From assembly GCA_963833745.1 (NCBI GenBank), contig CAWHZD010000006.1, positions 992,001 to 1,056,000 on the forward strand: a DNA stretch of 64,000 bases, written 5' to 3'. Origin of the DNA: AP-15 sp963833745. Its GTDB lineage: Bacteria; Pseudomonadota; Alphaproteobacteria; ATCC43930; CGMCC-115725. This document shows, piece by piece, positions 9,401 to 18,161 of the stretch. Positions within the stretch are counted from its first letter, which is position 1; the number at the start of each line of letters is the position of its first letter. The position numbers and the translations under genes are program-made. The notes below the pieces were generated by a model. It was given only the letters and a program-made list of their open reading frames with translations. It searched no databases and was not told the origin of the DNA.

Positions 9401-10871
9401 CCGCCAGGCGGTGGCGATGATGATCGCGACCACGAGCGGCGGCGCGGAACAATCCGGGCAGCCGCTCGTTCGGCGCCCGGCCGAGCAGCGCCCTCCAGCC
9501 ACCGGCCAATTCGCGCAGCGACGCCTCGGTCGCGGCGGACATCACCAGCGGCGACGGCACTGCCGGTGAAGGCGTAGCGTCGGCTGGTTGCGGCGGCGCG
9601 GCGAGGACGACATGCGCGTTGGTGCCGCCAAAACCGAATGAATTCACCCCGGCAACGCGACGCTCCTTCGCGATGGCGATCGGCTCAGCCGCGGACACCA
9701 GCCGCAGCTTCAGGCGCGCAAAATCGATTTTCGGGTTTGGGATTTCGCAGTGCAGGGAGGGCGGGACGACGCCGCGGTCGAGTGCCAGCACCGCCTTCAG
9801 CAGACCCGCCATCCCCGACGCCGGCTCCAGATGGCCGAGATTGGTTTTGACCGACCCGATCGGCAGCGGCTCGCGTCGGCCTGCTCCGAGAGCGCGCCCG
9901 ACCGCAGCAGCTTCGACCGGATCTCCCGCCGGAGTTCCGGTGCCGTGCATCTCGAAGAAGGCGAGATCGTCGACCGCGACCCCAGCGCGTTCATAGACCG
10001 ACTGGAGCAGCGCGGCCTGCGCCGCCTCACTCGGCAACGACACGCCGATCGTTCGACCATCCGAGTTGGACCCGGTCGCCAAAATCACCGCCCTAATCGG
10101 ATCACCGGCGGCAACCGCGTCGGCGAGCGGCCTCACGATAACCACGCCGGCACCTTCGCCGCGAACATACCCGTCAGCGCGCTCGTCAAACGCAAAACAG
10201 CGTCCGCGCCGCGACAGCATCGACGCGCGGCAAAAGCCCAGAAACGGATAAGGCGTCAGCAACAGATTGACGCCGCCGACAACCGCGCTCGAAATCAGCC
10301 CGGCGCGGATTGCCTCGCAAGCCTGGTGGAGCGCCACGAGCGACGAAGAACATGCCGTGTCGACCGCAAGGCTCGGACCACGCAAATCAAAGACGTAGGA
10401 AATGCGATTCGCCAAAATGCTCAGCGCATTCCCGGTCATGAAATAGGAATCGGCGCCGGCCGGGTCGCCGAGCCGTAGATCGGAATAGTCGGTGGCCGAG
10501 GCGCCGATGTAGACGCCGACATTGCTTCCGCCGAAGCGGCTCGGCGGGATCCCACCGTCTTCGAAAGCGTGCCAGACCAACTCCAGCAGGATGCGCTGCT
10601 GCGGATCCATCTGCGCCGCCTCGCGCGGCGAGATGCCGAAAAAGGACGGCTCGAACCGATCGGCGCCGTCGATCAGGCCAGCGGCCCAGGTGTAGCTCTT
10701 GCCGGCCTCGCTGCGGTCAGGATGGTAGAAAAACCGGGTCGCCCATCTTTGAGCGTCGACCTCGCCGACTGCATCCGTCCCGGTAACGAGCAGCTGCCAA
10801 AACTCTTCCAGGCCATCGGCACCCGGAAAACGGCAGGATGCTCCGACGATTGCAATCGGGTGGTCACGCAT
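3405..10871 (-). CDS. Highly reducing type I polyketide synthase, KS-AT-DH-MT-ER-KR-ACP
   Basis: Single-module polyketide synthase of 2,488 residues. KS: DTACSSS with C174, HGTGT and NLGH present. AT: GHSVGE with S618; the AFHS motif suggests malonyl-CoA. DH: HAVEGIAVFP with H918, and a downstream D in HPGLLDGALQG. A methyltransferase-like region lies near residue 1375, but its SAM motif reads LEIGANSN instead of a glycine-rich loop, so it may be inactive. ER: HAAAGGVGL near residue 1885. KR: GGLDGFG near 2085 with Ser and Tyr catalytic positions. ACP: GMDSL with S2394. No thioesterase or reductase domain ends the protein; the next gene is an alpha-oxoamine synthase. The ATG at 10871 is chosen because the KS motif starts immediately; a GTG at 10922 is an alternative. 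The number of extension cycles cannot be deduced. Confidence 0.93.
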   Translation of the reverse strand: MRDHPIAIVGASCRFPGADGLEEFWQLLVTGTDAVGEVDAQRWATRFFYHPDRSEAGKSYTWAAGLIDGADRFEPSFFGISPREAAQMDPQQRILLELVWHAFEDGGIPPSRFGGSNVGVYIGASATDYSDLRLGDPAGADSYFMTGNALSILANRISYVFDLRGPSLAVDTACSSSLVALHQACEAIRAGLISSAVVGGVNLLLTPYPFLGFCRASMLSRRGRCFAFDERADGYVRGEGAGVVIVRPLADAVAAGDPIRAVILATGSNSDGRTIGVSLPSEAAQAALLQSVYERAGVAVDDLAFFEMHGTGTPAGDPVEAAAVGRALGAGRREPLPIGSVKTNLGHLEPASGMAGLLKAVLALDRGVVPPSLHCEIPNPKIDFARLKLRLVSAAEPIAIAKERRVAGVNSFGFGGTNAHVVLAAPPQPADATPSPAVPSPLVMSAATEASLRELAGGWRALLGRAPNERLPGLFRAAARGRDHHRHRLAVLGPDRAAITAALERFLEAEIAPEVLTGTSIAASRVAFVFSGNGAQFPGMGRTALRTNAAFRAAVAEVDQVFRPELGWSVVELIDRGVDAAALEQTDVAQPLLFAIQIGILASLRTVGIVAQGHIGHSVGEIAAAWAAGALSLADAARVVIARSRSQQRTQGTGCMAALALGADAARDFLAEIGSTVEIAALNATRSVTVSGTRAEIERLAAAARSSGVWCRLLGLDFAFHSRLMEPVRDQLIASLGGLSSRPPAARLVSTVTGAAVENDTLDAEHWWANIRNPVRFAEGAAALISAGYRIFVEIGPSPILHSYLVDGLRVAEAEGRVLASLTRDDGGADPFAAIAARCYVAGCDLPSAPLFDGDCDPRGLPLYPWDRQRFWFDKTVEAVELENPAFDHPLLGFRQRGPLPFWINHIDEQVLPWIADHAVEGIAVFPAAAIVETALAAAYWRWPDALVLEACDVEVRRPLPFDKGRMRELRTALVSDDGDWELASRPRLSNEPMTIHAVGRIAAAGEASARLPWAHGTATDRIDGGSLYRLAGAAGLDYGSRFRTVDHVEMFGTDRAVVHLDPAAIDEPLDSYLLHPGLLDGALQGLLALLAMNRHEASGASFLPWRFGRVRLGAPFGRPCRIARLQLTRVGVRSASADLALYDTAGELVAELTDCWFRRVELGRRGSAAERIFHVDLVPAPLVEHEAPSALESAGPALARRTASRAPDPERIEEGSLLDALVGALAFQVLGKFVVCEEAFSTNELVEQELIAPTSIGLAECLLRALEGLGAAVESDGEWLIRADSDLPDPIEIWRLLLSDAPDLVGELALVSAALDHLPRILAEGPGPSQSAAPAMVEHLLQASPASVDGIDLLSDALRTIAGAWPAGRPLRILEIGANSNVTRRFLQCLAQSPAVVAYSATSADAEQIQRLSTVTRSFVCASEFTWAPGEANDAIGDARFDIVLAANACARLHADAVSLTALRDRLVPGGLFLAIEPEPNALWDMVFGQSTDWWLPDRSGGATSPLRSGDEWRAELSAAGFRAAGAAAIGSAPWPCAGLWASAPRGTEADGAECAASLAVTLIAGDTRLRTALLNRLDAGGHRVTVVQPGDYPATRGGVTRQTGAPEVVLFLSEEATGERTAGQQIATLARIAHDQVERRAALWIVTCDAQQATPEAAGFADTGMWGFARVLANELPRLPLRLIDLASAADADLRARQIADEIAAATSETEIVWTPHGRHVLRLRSGLPPRLASRTDVVTLTGGAAGGFDALGWEPCAPRSPGRGEVEIDVHAAGLNFRDVMWAMGLLPEEALIDGFTGPGFGLECAGLVHALGAGVDGLAIGDRVMAFAPAALGTRVVTAADAVASIPPQLGFAAAATLPVAFVTVIYALKNLAQLEPGEVVLIHAAAGGVGLAAIQYAKHCGALVIATAGSTVKRAFLRLAGADHVFDSRDLGFADAVREATRGEGVDIVLNSLSGEAMERSLELLRPFGRFLELGKRDFYLNRRLHLRPLRQNLSYFAIDVDQLPLRRPALARSLLAEVSALLDEGAIRPLAHRVFRYSEIDDAFRLMQSAGHIGKLVLVPDADIELRLRQPREFALRRDGTYLVSGGLDGFGFEAARWLAARGAGAIALLSRRGRQTPGCEDRVAELRAAGVAVGIYRGDVADRVALAGVLDQIRATQLPLRGVVHAASAIDDRLTADIDPAGIDAVLRPKLDGALALDALTRNDPIDLFVLFSSATTLLGAPGQGAYVAANMALEALARRRHAEGRPALAVAWGPIEDAGYLARRPETRDALARRLGAKPIPAAQALATLPAMLASGLPVVGCAEANWSDARRFLPVLATPLFSEILSKGDLSAGDEALADRLRSLDSEAALILLKTVVAEEAARILRLPAGSVDPARPLSQMGMDSLMAVELRLALEARLRIDLPLVSLAEGTSVASIAARLGGALAAGAQDAADLAALAARHESFEHESVEEVAAEEVAAEDEAIAAAQDCAAPKAAAE

Positions 10872-11239
10872 CGCCGCCGGACGGCTGCTCCGGAGTACCA
10901 ACTTTCCCTCTCTCCCCCTCACCCTCGGCGCCCGCGCGCCACGCGGCTTTCGATAGTCTGTCGTCGCCCTCGATTGTCGTCGTCGAAGATCGTCCGGATG
11001 TCAACCGCAGCGAGGACAATCAACGCCTCAGCCCACGCGCAAATCGCCGCTCCTGACGAGATGTGGCAAAATTGAGGTCTCCCCGCCCAATAAATCGTCG
11101 TAGCTTGGGCGTGGCGAATTTAGACGCTGCCGGGCAGATTTGTCGGCGTTACTGCACCGGTCGGACGAAACGCATCACGCGGGCGCCGCAAGCGTTCGCA
11201 CATTGGTCGCCGAGCGGTAATCACAGCACACCCGGGCGG
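10872..11239. other. Intergenic region upstream of the PKS
   Basis: Both flanking genes are on the minus strand, so this gap should hold the promoter of the PKS-oxoamine synthase pair. It contains a half-site like the GC-rich palindromic repeats described below (about 10903-10925) and a more AT-rich patch around 11065-11120. I see no convincing ORF, RNA gene or operator. Confidence 0.4.
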
Positions 11240-12226
11240 TCAGCCATGCAGCGCCGCCAGCGCATCGTAAACCACGCGATCAACCTCGATCCCCTCGTGC
11301 AGCAAGCGTTCGCGGCTGCGGAAGGCGCGTTCGCCGGGAATGCGGATTTCATCGACGCCGGGAGCGCGCGGAATGCTCTTGATGCGGTCGACCAGGACGG
11401 TGACGTCGCGCTTGAAATCATCGAGCGGCACCAGCAGATCGGGTTTGAACACGATAAACAGGTAACCGTCGTCCCCGTCGGGATCCATCGCCGAACCGGC
11501 AAGCACGCCAAGCACCTGGACGATAAAGCCGAGCCCGTACCCCTTGTAGCCGCCAAACGGCAGCAATGCGCCGAGCCGGGCAGCGGTCGGGTCCCGGGTC
11601 GGCTGGCCCTGCGAATCGATCGCGACGCCTTCGGGCAGCAATTTCCCCAGCCGCTCGCGCAACGCCAATTCGGTCCCCATAAAGGCCGAAGTCCCCATGT
11701 CGAGAACGACAGGCCCTTGCGAAGACGGCATGCCGAAGGCGATCGGGTTGGTGCCGAGCACGCCTCGAATTCCACCCGTCGGGGCAACGCTGCGGGACGA
11801 GCTGGCGGTGTGAATCCCGACAAGATCGGCTTTGGCGATCATCTCGCAATAGTAGGCGCTGCGCCCGCTCATCCAGCTGTTGGTCACGCCGACAACCGCA
11901 AACCCATGGGCCTCGGCCTTGGCGATCACGGCGTGCGTGGCGTGATACATCGCCAGCATGCCGACATTGTTGCCACCGTCGTAAAGCGCCGAGACCTCGG
12001 TCTCGCGGATGACCGTCGACGGGCGGCGCGGGCGCTTGAAGCGCCGGTGCTCGGGGATGTTCAGGATTTTGGCCAGCCCCGAATATTCGTAGCCGCACAG
12101 CGCCGCGTCGACCATGTGATCGGCGAGGATGCGGGCTTCTTCGGCATCATAGCCGATGCCGCGCAACGCTCGTTCGGAATGTTCACGGGCTTCCGCGACG
12201 CTCAGATGGACGCGGTCTGACGCCAT
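11240..12226 (-). CDS. Ldh family oxidoreductase (malate/L-lactate/ureidoglycolate dehydrogenase type)
   Basis: NAD(P)-dependent 2-hydroxyacid dehydrogenase of the Ldh/YlbC/MdhII family, unrelated to the classic Rossmann malate dehydrogenases. The 328-residue length is typical. Family marks are the N-terminal helix ending in ADHMVDAALCGYEYSGL, GGNNVGMLA, the NSWMSGRSAYY segment, GGIRGVLGTNPIAFG, and GGYKGYGLGF. Substrate cannot be read. A GGAGGG about 4 nt before the ATG supports the start. It is the last of three minus-strand genes with a quinone-oxidoreductase-like MDR and a ketopantoate-reductase-like enzyme, together suggesting a small carboxylic or hydroxy-acid pathway. Confidence 0.88.
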   Translation of the reverse strand: MASDRVHLSVAEAREHSERALRGIGYDAEEARILADHMVDAALCGYEYSGLAKILNIPEHRRFKRPRRPSTVIRETEVSALYDGGNNVGMLAMYHATHAVIAKAEAHGFAVVGVTNSWMSGRSAYYCEMIAKADLVGIHTASSSRSVAPTGGIRGVLGTNPIAFGMPSSQGPVVLDMGTSAFMGTELALRERLGKLLPEGVAIDSQGQPTRDPTAARLGALLPFGGYKGYGLGFIVQVLGVLAGSAMDPDGDDGYLFIVFKPDLLVPLDDFKRDVTVLVDRIKSIPRAPGVDEIRIPGERAFRSRERLLHEGIEVDRVVYDALAALHG

Positions 12227-12268
12227 TATTCCCTCCGATTTTGTCTTTCCTTCCGATTTGCCGGCCGA

Positions 12269-13189
12269 TCAGTTGTGCTCGACGCGAAATACAGCCTTGC
12301 CGGCGATGTGGCGGTCGCGCAGTTCGGGGCCGATCTTTGCCAGATCGCGCCAGCTGCCATCAACCAGCGCGGGCTTCAGCGAGCCTTCGGCGACGAGCGA
12401 CGCCAGCAGCGCGAGATCGGGCGCAAACCGTTCTTCTGCCTCGGAGGTGAAGTATGAAAAGCTCTGGATGCGGGCGTTCGGATGCGCGGCGAAGTCGCGG
12501 AAATTGATCGCTGTCGGCTCGCCCGACGAGTTGCCGAAGATGACGATCGTGCCCTTTGCCTCGATCCGGGTGATCGCCGCCGCCAGCGACGCCCCACCCG
12601 CGGCTTCGAGGATCAGGCCAAACCGCCCCTCCGCCTTGTCGATGCCTTCGACGATCGTCTCGGCGCCGCGCAGGTGTCGGCCACGCTGCGGCGAGCCGAC
12701 AACCGCTGTCACATGCGCGCCCGATCGTGCCGCGATCTGCACCGCCATGTGCCCGACACCACCCGCCGCCCCCGTTACCAACACCCGCTTGCCGAGCAGA
12801 GGTGCGCCGTGGCGCAAAGTGCGCAGCGCCGTCAGCCCCGCAACCGGCAACGCCGCGGCCTCTTCGAAGCCGACATTGTCGGCTAGCGCCGCCATCCGAT
12901 GGGCAGGCACCGCCACCCGCTGCGCCCAGCCGGCATTGTCGGTCAGGGCGACGACCCGCGTACCGGCTTTGGGGCCGTTGCCGTCGGCGGCAGCCTGCAG
13001 CACGACGCCGCTGATGTCCTGACCCGGGCGCCAGCCCTCGGGGCGGACCTGCATCAACCGCAACTCGCCCCGGTTCAAAGAAAAGGCGTGCACCTCGAGC
13101 AGCGCCTCGTTCGCTGCCGCGGCCGGCTCGGGCACATCGCGCAGCTCGACCGGTGCGCTACCGTTCGGGGTGGTGACGAGAGCAAGCAT
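12269..13189 (-). CDS. Zinc-independent MDR-family oxidoreductase (quinone oxidoreductase-like)
   Basis: Medium-chain dehydrogenase/reductase of 306 residues. The N-terminal GroES-like half includes RPEGWRPGQDISGVV; the nucleotide-binding half shows VLVTGAAGGVGHMAVQIA, the quinone-oxidoreductase variant of the cofactor loop. The catalytic-zinc cysteine and histidine pattern of alcohol dehydrogenases is missing, so an NADPH-dependent reduction of quinones or enones is more likely than alcohol oxidation. GGAGG sits 6 nt before the ATG. The next gene starts 42 nt downstream on the same strand, so co-transcription is likely. Confidence 0.88.
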   Translation of the reverse strand: MLALVTTPNGSAPVELRDVPEPAAAANEALLEVHAFSLNRGELRLMQVRPEGWRPGQDISGVVLQAAADGNGPKAGTRVVALTDNAGWAQRVAVPAHRMAALADNVGFEEAAALPVAGLTALRTLRHGAPLLGKRVLVTGAAGGVGHMAVQIAARSGAHVTAVVGSPQRGRHLRGAETIVEGIDKAEGRFGLILEAAGGASLAAAITRIEAKGTIVIFGNSSGEPTAINFRDFAAHPNARIQSFSYFTSEAEERFAPDLALLASLVAEGSLKPALVDGSWRDLAKIGPELRDRHIAGKAVFRVEHN

Positions 13190-13221
13190 CAGCTGCCTCC
13201 ATCAGAGAATCCGTGCAAAGC

Positions 13222-13276
13222 TGCCCCTCACCTCCTCCCTCACCCCGCATGCGGGGAGAGGGATGGGGTGAGGGCA
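13222..13276. repeat. GC-rich palindromic repeat (CCCTCACCCC family)
   Basis: Nested inverted repeat: outer arms CCCTCACCCC and GGGGTGAGGG, and an inner CCCCGCATGCGGGG hairpin. It lies between two minus-strand genes. Close relatives occur at 28095-28190, inside cobQ, and at 42523-42548. It behaves like a REP-type intergenic element and could also stop or stabilise transcripts. Confidence 0.75.
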
Positions 13277-13290
13277 TTAACGCATCGGCC

Positions 13291-14358
13291 TTAGTTGAGG
13301 CGCAGATCGACGATGTGCTTGGGGTCGGGCTTCAACTCGCCGCGTTCGACCCTGGAAACGATGTCGGTCAGGATCGCATTGGTCGGGGTGGCGATCCCAA
13401 CCTCTTCGCCCTTTTTGACGACAAAGCCGTTCAGAAACTGGATCTCGGTGCGGCGCCCTTTGAACATGTCCTGGCCGGTCGACGGGCGATGCTCGCCGCC
13501 ACCGGGGCGATTGGCCTCGGCGAGACGGTGCTCGTCGATTTCCTTGGTCGCGGCTGCGTCACCCTCGCCGGCGCGAGCGATCATCTCCGGGTCCATGTGG
13601 CTGACTTCGTCGAAGGTGTAGCCGAGTGCCTGCCCGACGCGGATCGCTTCGCTGCCGAGCCGGGTCGAGAAATTCCGGATCGCGTCGTTCTTGATCATGT
13701 CGCGAGAGATCAGGCCGGTGCAGGCCGACAACCCGTTGCCCATGACGTTGGTGACGAGCTTCGACCAGCGCTCGCCCCACAGATTCTCGGTCACCATCGC
13801 GCTGTCGGCGTAGGAAACCAGCCGGCATACTTCCTTGGCCCGGTCGGTGATCCGGCCGTGCACCTCGCCGACACGGAACACGGTATGGCGCGAGCCTGAT
13901 TTGCCGGCGGCGCGGCGCACCTGGCCCGGCGCGTGCAGCTCGACGGTGATCGAGCTGGCGATCGATCCCAAAGTCTTGCCCCAACCGACGATGCCGGCGA
14001 TGGTTTCTTCGTTCATGCAATTCTGCAATGAGACGACATAGCCGCCGGGCGCCAGATACTGCTTGATCATGGTCGTGGCCCAGGCGGTGTCGTAGGATTT
14101 CATGCAGACAAAGGCGATGTCGATCGGTGCTTCCTTGGCGAGCTGCTGGGCTTCGGTCAGATGCAGTGCGCGCGGCTTGACGGTGAACGGCTCGACATCG
14201 CGGATATGGGTAATCCGCAGGCCGTCCTTGCGGATCGCTTCGACGTTTTCGGGCCACGGGTCGATATAGGTCACGTCCTCGCCGGCCTGTACCATGTGGG
14301 CCCCGGCATAGCCGCCGACCGCCCCCGCGCCGACGATCGCTATCTTGTTCTTCGCCAT
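13291..14358 (-). CDS. Ketopantoate reductase family (ApbA/PanE-like) oxidoreductase
   Basis: NADP-dependent 2-dehydropantoate 2-reductase family, 355 residues, longer than the roughly 300 of true PanE. The N-terminal Rossmann motif is IAIVGAGAVGGYAGAHM. KSYDTAW matches the usual K-x-YD substrate segment, and NCMNEE sits where PanE has N-G-x. The C-terminal helical domain carries the expected lysine region (ERWSKLVTNVMGN). The divergence and context with two other redox genes suggest a different 2-oxo-acid or 2-hydroxy-acid substrate rather than pantoate synthesis. GGAGG precedes the ATG by 8 nt. Confidence 0.85.
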   Translation of the reverse strand: MAKNKIAIVGAGAVGGYAGAHMVQAGEDVTYIDPWPENVEAIRKDGLRITHIRDVEPFTVKPRALHLTEAQQLAKEAPIDIAFVCMKSYDTAWATTMIKQYLAPGGYVVSLQNCMNEETIAGIVGWGKTLGSIASSITVELHAPGQVRRAAGKSGSRHTVFRVGEVHGRITDRAKEVCRLVSYADSAMVTENLWGERWSKLVTNVMGNGLSACTGLISRDMIKNDAIRNFSTRLGSEAIRVGQALGYTFDEVSHMDPEMIARAGEGDAAATKEIDEHRLAEANRPGGGEHRPSTGQDMFKGRRTEIQFLNGFVVKKGEEVGIATPTNAILTDIVSRVERGELKPDPKHIVDLRLN

Positions 14359-14506
14359 CAGCTCTTCCTCCGCATCACGTCCACGGCGCGGCGCGCCGCG
14401 TGCTCCGCCGGCGATCCTAGTACGGCCGCCGGGCGCGCGTCATCCCATCCGCGATGGGGCGTGCTCTTGGGCCGGCTCCTGAGCCGGCTCTCGCCCGCGA
14501 CCGCAG

Positions 14507-15730
14507 CTAGGCGCCCCGCCCTGGGGGTCGCGCGGGGTGCTTCGGCAAGATCAGCATCGGCCCGTACCACGCGACAAAGAGACCGAAGGCGGCGATCCAC
14601 AAGACCGCCGAGGCGACGAGAAGCAGCATCGTCCGCGCGTCGGAGAACGCGGCGGCGACGCGCAAGATCGCGGCAACGCTGACCAGCAGGTACATCGCGC
14701 CGGTGGCCGGGTCGGCGGCCAGCTCCCGCCCGGTGTGACCCCGCGTCGCGCGCGTCATGACCGCGAGGATCATCGTGCCGATCGCGCCCGCCGTCAGCGC
14801 GTGGATCGCCGCGCTCTGCGGCACCGCCAGACCGACCGACGCCAGATCGAGCGACGCCAGGCCGAGCAGAGCCGTGCCGAGCACCAGCCAGAAATATCCG
14901 ACGTGGAGAATAAAGAGCAGCGGCTCGGCGAGGGCTGCGCCACCGCGCCACCTGAAGAGCCGCGCCAGATTGAACGCCGCCGCGACGAGCAGGAGCATGC
15001 CGACGACACGAAGCTCGGGATCGGCGGCCCAGCCGAACAGGCCGGCGTGCAATGTGCCGAGAGCGGCGCGATCGACCCAGCCGCCGGATTTCGGAAGCCG
15101 CGTGCCGCCGCGCTGCCCCAGCCAGTTGCGGGTGAAGCTCGGCACGATCCGGCCGGCGACGACCGAAATCAGCGCGATTGCAGCGGCGAGCCCGAGACGC
15201 CAGCCCAGCCCCTCGGCTGCGAGGACACCGGCGGCCTGCAAATGCATCAGCAGATTGGCGGCGCCGAGCATCGCGACCGGGGCGACGATCGGCAGGTTGC
15301 GCCAGCTCCCGCCGACGATGATTTCGCGGGCGACAACCGCGACGAGGGCGGCCGGAAACGACAAATCCGCCACGATCGCGAGCCATGCGGGGAAGAGGGC
15401 GGAAATCAGGCATGCGACCCGGCCGAGGAGCCACAGGCCGGCGAGCGCCGCCAGCAGCAGACCGTCGACCGGAGGCCGCTTGGTCCAATTCGGGATCGCG
15501 GTCAGCAAAAAGCCCGCCACCGCGGCCATAGCGAAACCAAAGAACATCTCGTGGATATGCCAGGAGAGCGGGTCGAAGCGGCTCGGCAGCTCGGTTCCCG
15601 CCGTCAGCACGCCGATCCAAACCGCCAGAGCCGCCGCCGCCCATACCCCGGCGGCGAGAAAGAACGGCCGGAACCCCAGGGTCAGAAAGACCGGAACGGG
15701 ACGCGCCGGATATTGCGCGGCGATGCTCAC
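14507..15730 (-). CDS. nnrS: NnrS family haem-copper membrane protein
   Basis: NnrS is a many-spanning, haem- and copper-containing inner-membrane protein linked to nitric oxide tolerance and denitrification. The 407-residue product begins with PVFLTLGFRPFFLAAG, a hallmark of the family, followed by SWHIHEMFFGF, whose histidines are conserved. About eleven to twelve hydrophobic segments follow, with a TRATRGHTGREL loop near the C-terminus. The start is the GTG at 15730, which overlaps the norB stop as GTGA, so translation is coupled. An apparent fusion with norB is only a consequence of the frameshift in norB. Confidence 0.9.
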   Translation of the reverse strand: MSIAAQYPARPVPVFLTLGFRPFFLAAGVWAAAALAVWIGVLTAGTELPSRFDPLSWHIHEMFFGFAMAAVAGFLLTAIPNWTKRPPVDGLLLAALAGLWLLGRVACLISALFPAWLAIVADLSFPAALVAVVAREIIVGGSWRNLPIVAPVAMLGAANLLMHLQAAGVLAAEGLGWRLGLAAAIALISVVAGRIVPSFTRNWLGQRGGTRLPKSGGWVDRAALGTLHAGLFGWAADPELRVVGMLLLVAAAFNLARLFRWRGGAALAEPLLFILHVGYFWLVLGTALLGLASLDLASVGLAVPQSAAIHALTAGAIGTMILAVMTRATRGHTGRELAADPATGAMYLLVSVAAILRVAAAFSDARTMLLLVASAVLWIAAFGLFVAWYGPMLILPKHPARPPGRGA

Positions 15731-18058
15731 GGCAGCTCGCCCAAAGTGTGCAAAGCCGGGTGCGAAGCCGGGCGCAAGCCGGGGACGAGGCGCATGACCA
15801 AGGGCGGATAGAGCGGCCGCAGCTTGACGATGAAGTCCCACGCCATCAGCAGCGCGCCGACGGCAAAGACGACGTCGCCCGGCATTCGCATCCACTGCCA
15901 GAACAGCGTCGTATCGTAGAATTCCTGGCTGCGGGCGTAGGCCAGCCCGTGTTCGTAGACGGCGGCGAAGCTGCAGCCAACCGATCGGGAAGAAGTTGAA
16001 AACGATCCACATCACCAAGCCGCCATTATAAAGCCAGAACGCGGCCTGGCCCATTTTCTCGTCGAACCGGTAATGATCGGCGGCGACATAGCGCAGGCAG
16101 AAATAGATCAGCCCGATGCCGAGCAGGCCGAAGGCGCCGAACAGCGAGGTATGGGCATGATTGAGGGTGAGAAACGTTCCATGCTCGTAGTAATTGACCA
16201 GCGGCGCGTTCAGCGTGCCTCCGCCGAAGACACCAGCCCCGACAAAATTCCAAAAGGCAGCGCCGATGATATACGTGTAAGCGAGGTTGTATTTGAACTG
16301 CCCCTCGGACTTGATCAGCTGCCGGTTGTGGATCGCCTCGATGATCAGCAGCACCAACGGCAGCACCTCGATAAACGAGAACATCGTGCCCATCGGCACC
16401 CACAAGCCCGGCTCTCCGGCCCAGTAGAGATGATGCCCGGTGCCGATTACCCCGCCGAGGAAAATCAGGATCACTTCGAGGTAGACGGCGCGCTCGGCCA
16501 GTCGGCGCGAGACCAATCCGACCGCCATCAAGAGATAGGCGCTGATCGCCGCGGCGAAGAACTCGAAGGACTGCTCGACCCACAGATGGACCACCCACCA
16601 GCGCCAGAAATCGGTAATCGTGAATGATTTTCCGATTCCGGTGAGTGGAATCATGCCGAAGACGTAGAGGACCGCGATATTGACGGTCGACGCCCAGATC
16701 AGGTGCTCGAGCCGAATCCGCCCTGACCAAAACTGCCGCGTCGCCGGCGCCAGCTTGGCCCAGCTCGGCCACAGCGCGCGCATCACGAGCAGGCTCCACA
16801 GAACGAGACCGGCAAAGAACCCGATCTGCCAGGCGCGGCCGAGCTGGATATAGGACAATCCCTGGTTGCCGAACCAAAACCAGCCGCGGCCGATATAGCC
16901 CATGATGCCGAGATAATCGCCGGCGAGCGCGCCGACGACGACGAGCAAGGTGACCCAGAACAGCACATCGACGAGAAAGGCTTGGCCTTTGGCCTCGCCG
17001 CCGCTGATCGCCGGGGCGAGAAATAGAGCGGCCCCGATCCAGGACACTCCGATCCACACGATCGGCGACTGTAGATGCACGTCGCGCAGAAAGTTGAACG
17101 GCAGGAAGCGGTCGAGCACGATGCCGTAAAAGTTCGTCCGGTCGTAGTAGTAGTGGGCCATGATCGATCCGGCGAGGATCTGCAGCAGCAGGACGGCAGC
17201 CACTACGAGAAAATACTTGCCGACCCGCCGCTGGCTCGGGGTCAAGGTGCGAAACTGCCCGAGCACCGGATCCATCGGACCCCTGTCGGTTTCGGTCAGA
17301 AACCGTTGATATACGAACAGGACCGCGCCGAACGCGAAGAAGACAAAACAGAAGCTGATCCAGGTCCACATGAAGGTGCTGGTTGTCGGCGTGTTGCCGA
17401 CCAGCGGTTCGAACGGCCAGTTCTGGGTCCAGGAAGCCGTTGTTCCGGGACGGCGCGCGACCCTCGTCAACGATGAATAGATCAGAAAATCGGCCGTCTG
17501 CCGCGCGCTCTGCGGGTCGAGGCTATAGGCCCGGGTCCAGCCCTTGGCGAAGTCGTCCTTCAGCAAGGATTGCGTCAGCCGGTCGCGCAGAGTGACGATC
17601 GCAGCCGCCAAGGGCGGTGGGACCGCCACGACTTTATGGGTCAGATCGATGCCCTGCAGCTCGCTCCGCATCGTCGCCCCGGCAGCGGCCTCGCGCTCGG
17701 CCGCGGAGCCGCCGCCGCCCGCCGCCGTGATGTTGTCGCGGGCCAGAGTGGCCAGGCGCACCAGATTGGCCGCGGTGTAATCCTCGCCGAAATACGACCC
17801 CATGCCGTAAAGGCTGCCGTAATCCATCAAATCCGCCCGTTGAAATCCCGCCTTCCCGGCTTCGATATCGTCTGCGGACATCAGCAGGGCGCCGGCGGCG
17901 GCGAGCAAGCGGTCGGGGATCGGCGGCGCCTCGCGATAGGTCAGATCGGTCGTCCAGCCAAGGAGCGCGAAGGAGCCGACCGCCACCGCCAGCAAAACCC
18001 ATTTGAGGACGTTGCTGACAGGGTCGTGCGCCACGCGCTCGTTCATATCCATTTGCAT
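15727..18058 (-). CDS. norB: Quinol-dependent nitric oxide reductase (qNorB), one-base frameshift near the 3' end
   Basis: Single-subunit quinol nitric oxide reductase that converts 2 NO to N2O in the cytoplasmic membrane. An N-terminal helix and periplasmic domain (about residues 10-230) replace the NorC subunit. The haem-copper core has about twelve helices with HLWVEQSFEFF, GVIGTGHHLYW and HGTFLTLNHAHTS, which carry the haem b, b3 and FeB ligands. After IGWLQL (+ strand about 15967) the frame slips by one base. Removing it gives AAVYEHGLAYARSQEFYD and a normal C-terminus ending at the TGA at 15727, for 776 residues. This is the one frameshift in the window not at a GANTC-like site. Three close methionines (18058, 18052, 18046) make the start uncertain. 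Operon with nnrS. Confidence 0.88.
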
Positions 18059-18161
18059 TGCCGGTCCATTTTCATCGCCGGTCCATTTGCATCGCCGGGT
18101 CCTCGTCCGATGGACAGGATAGGGGCTCACGCGATCCTGTCTCCAACTAAGATCAGCCGGC

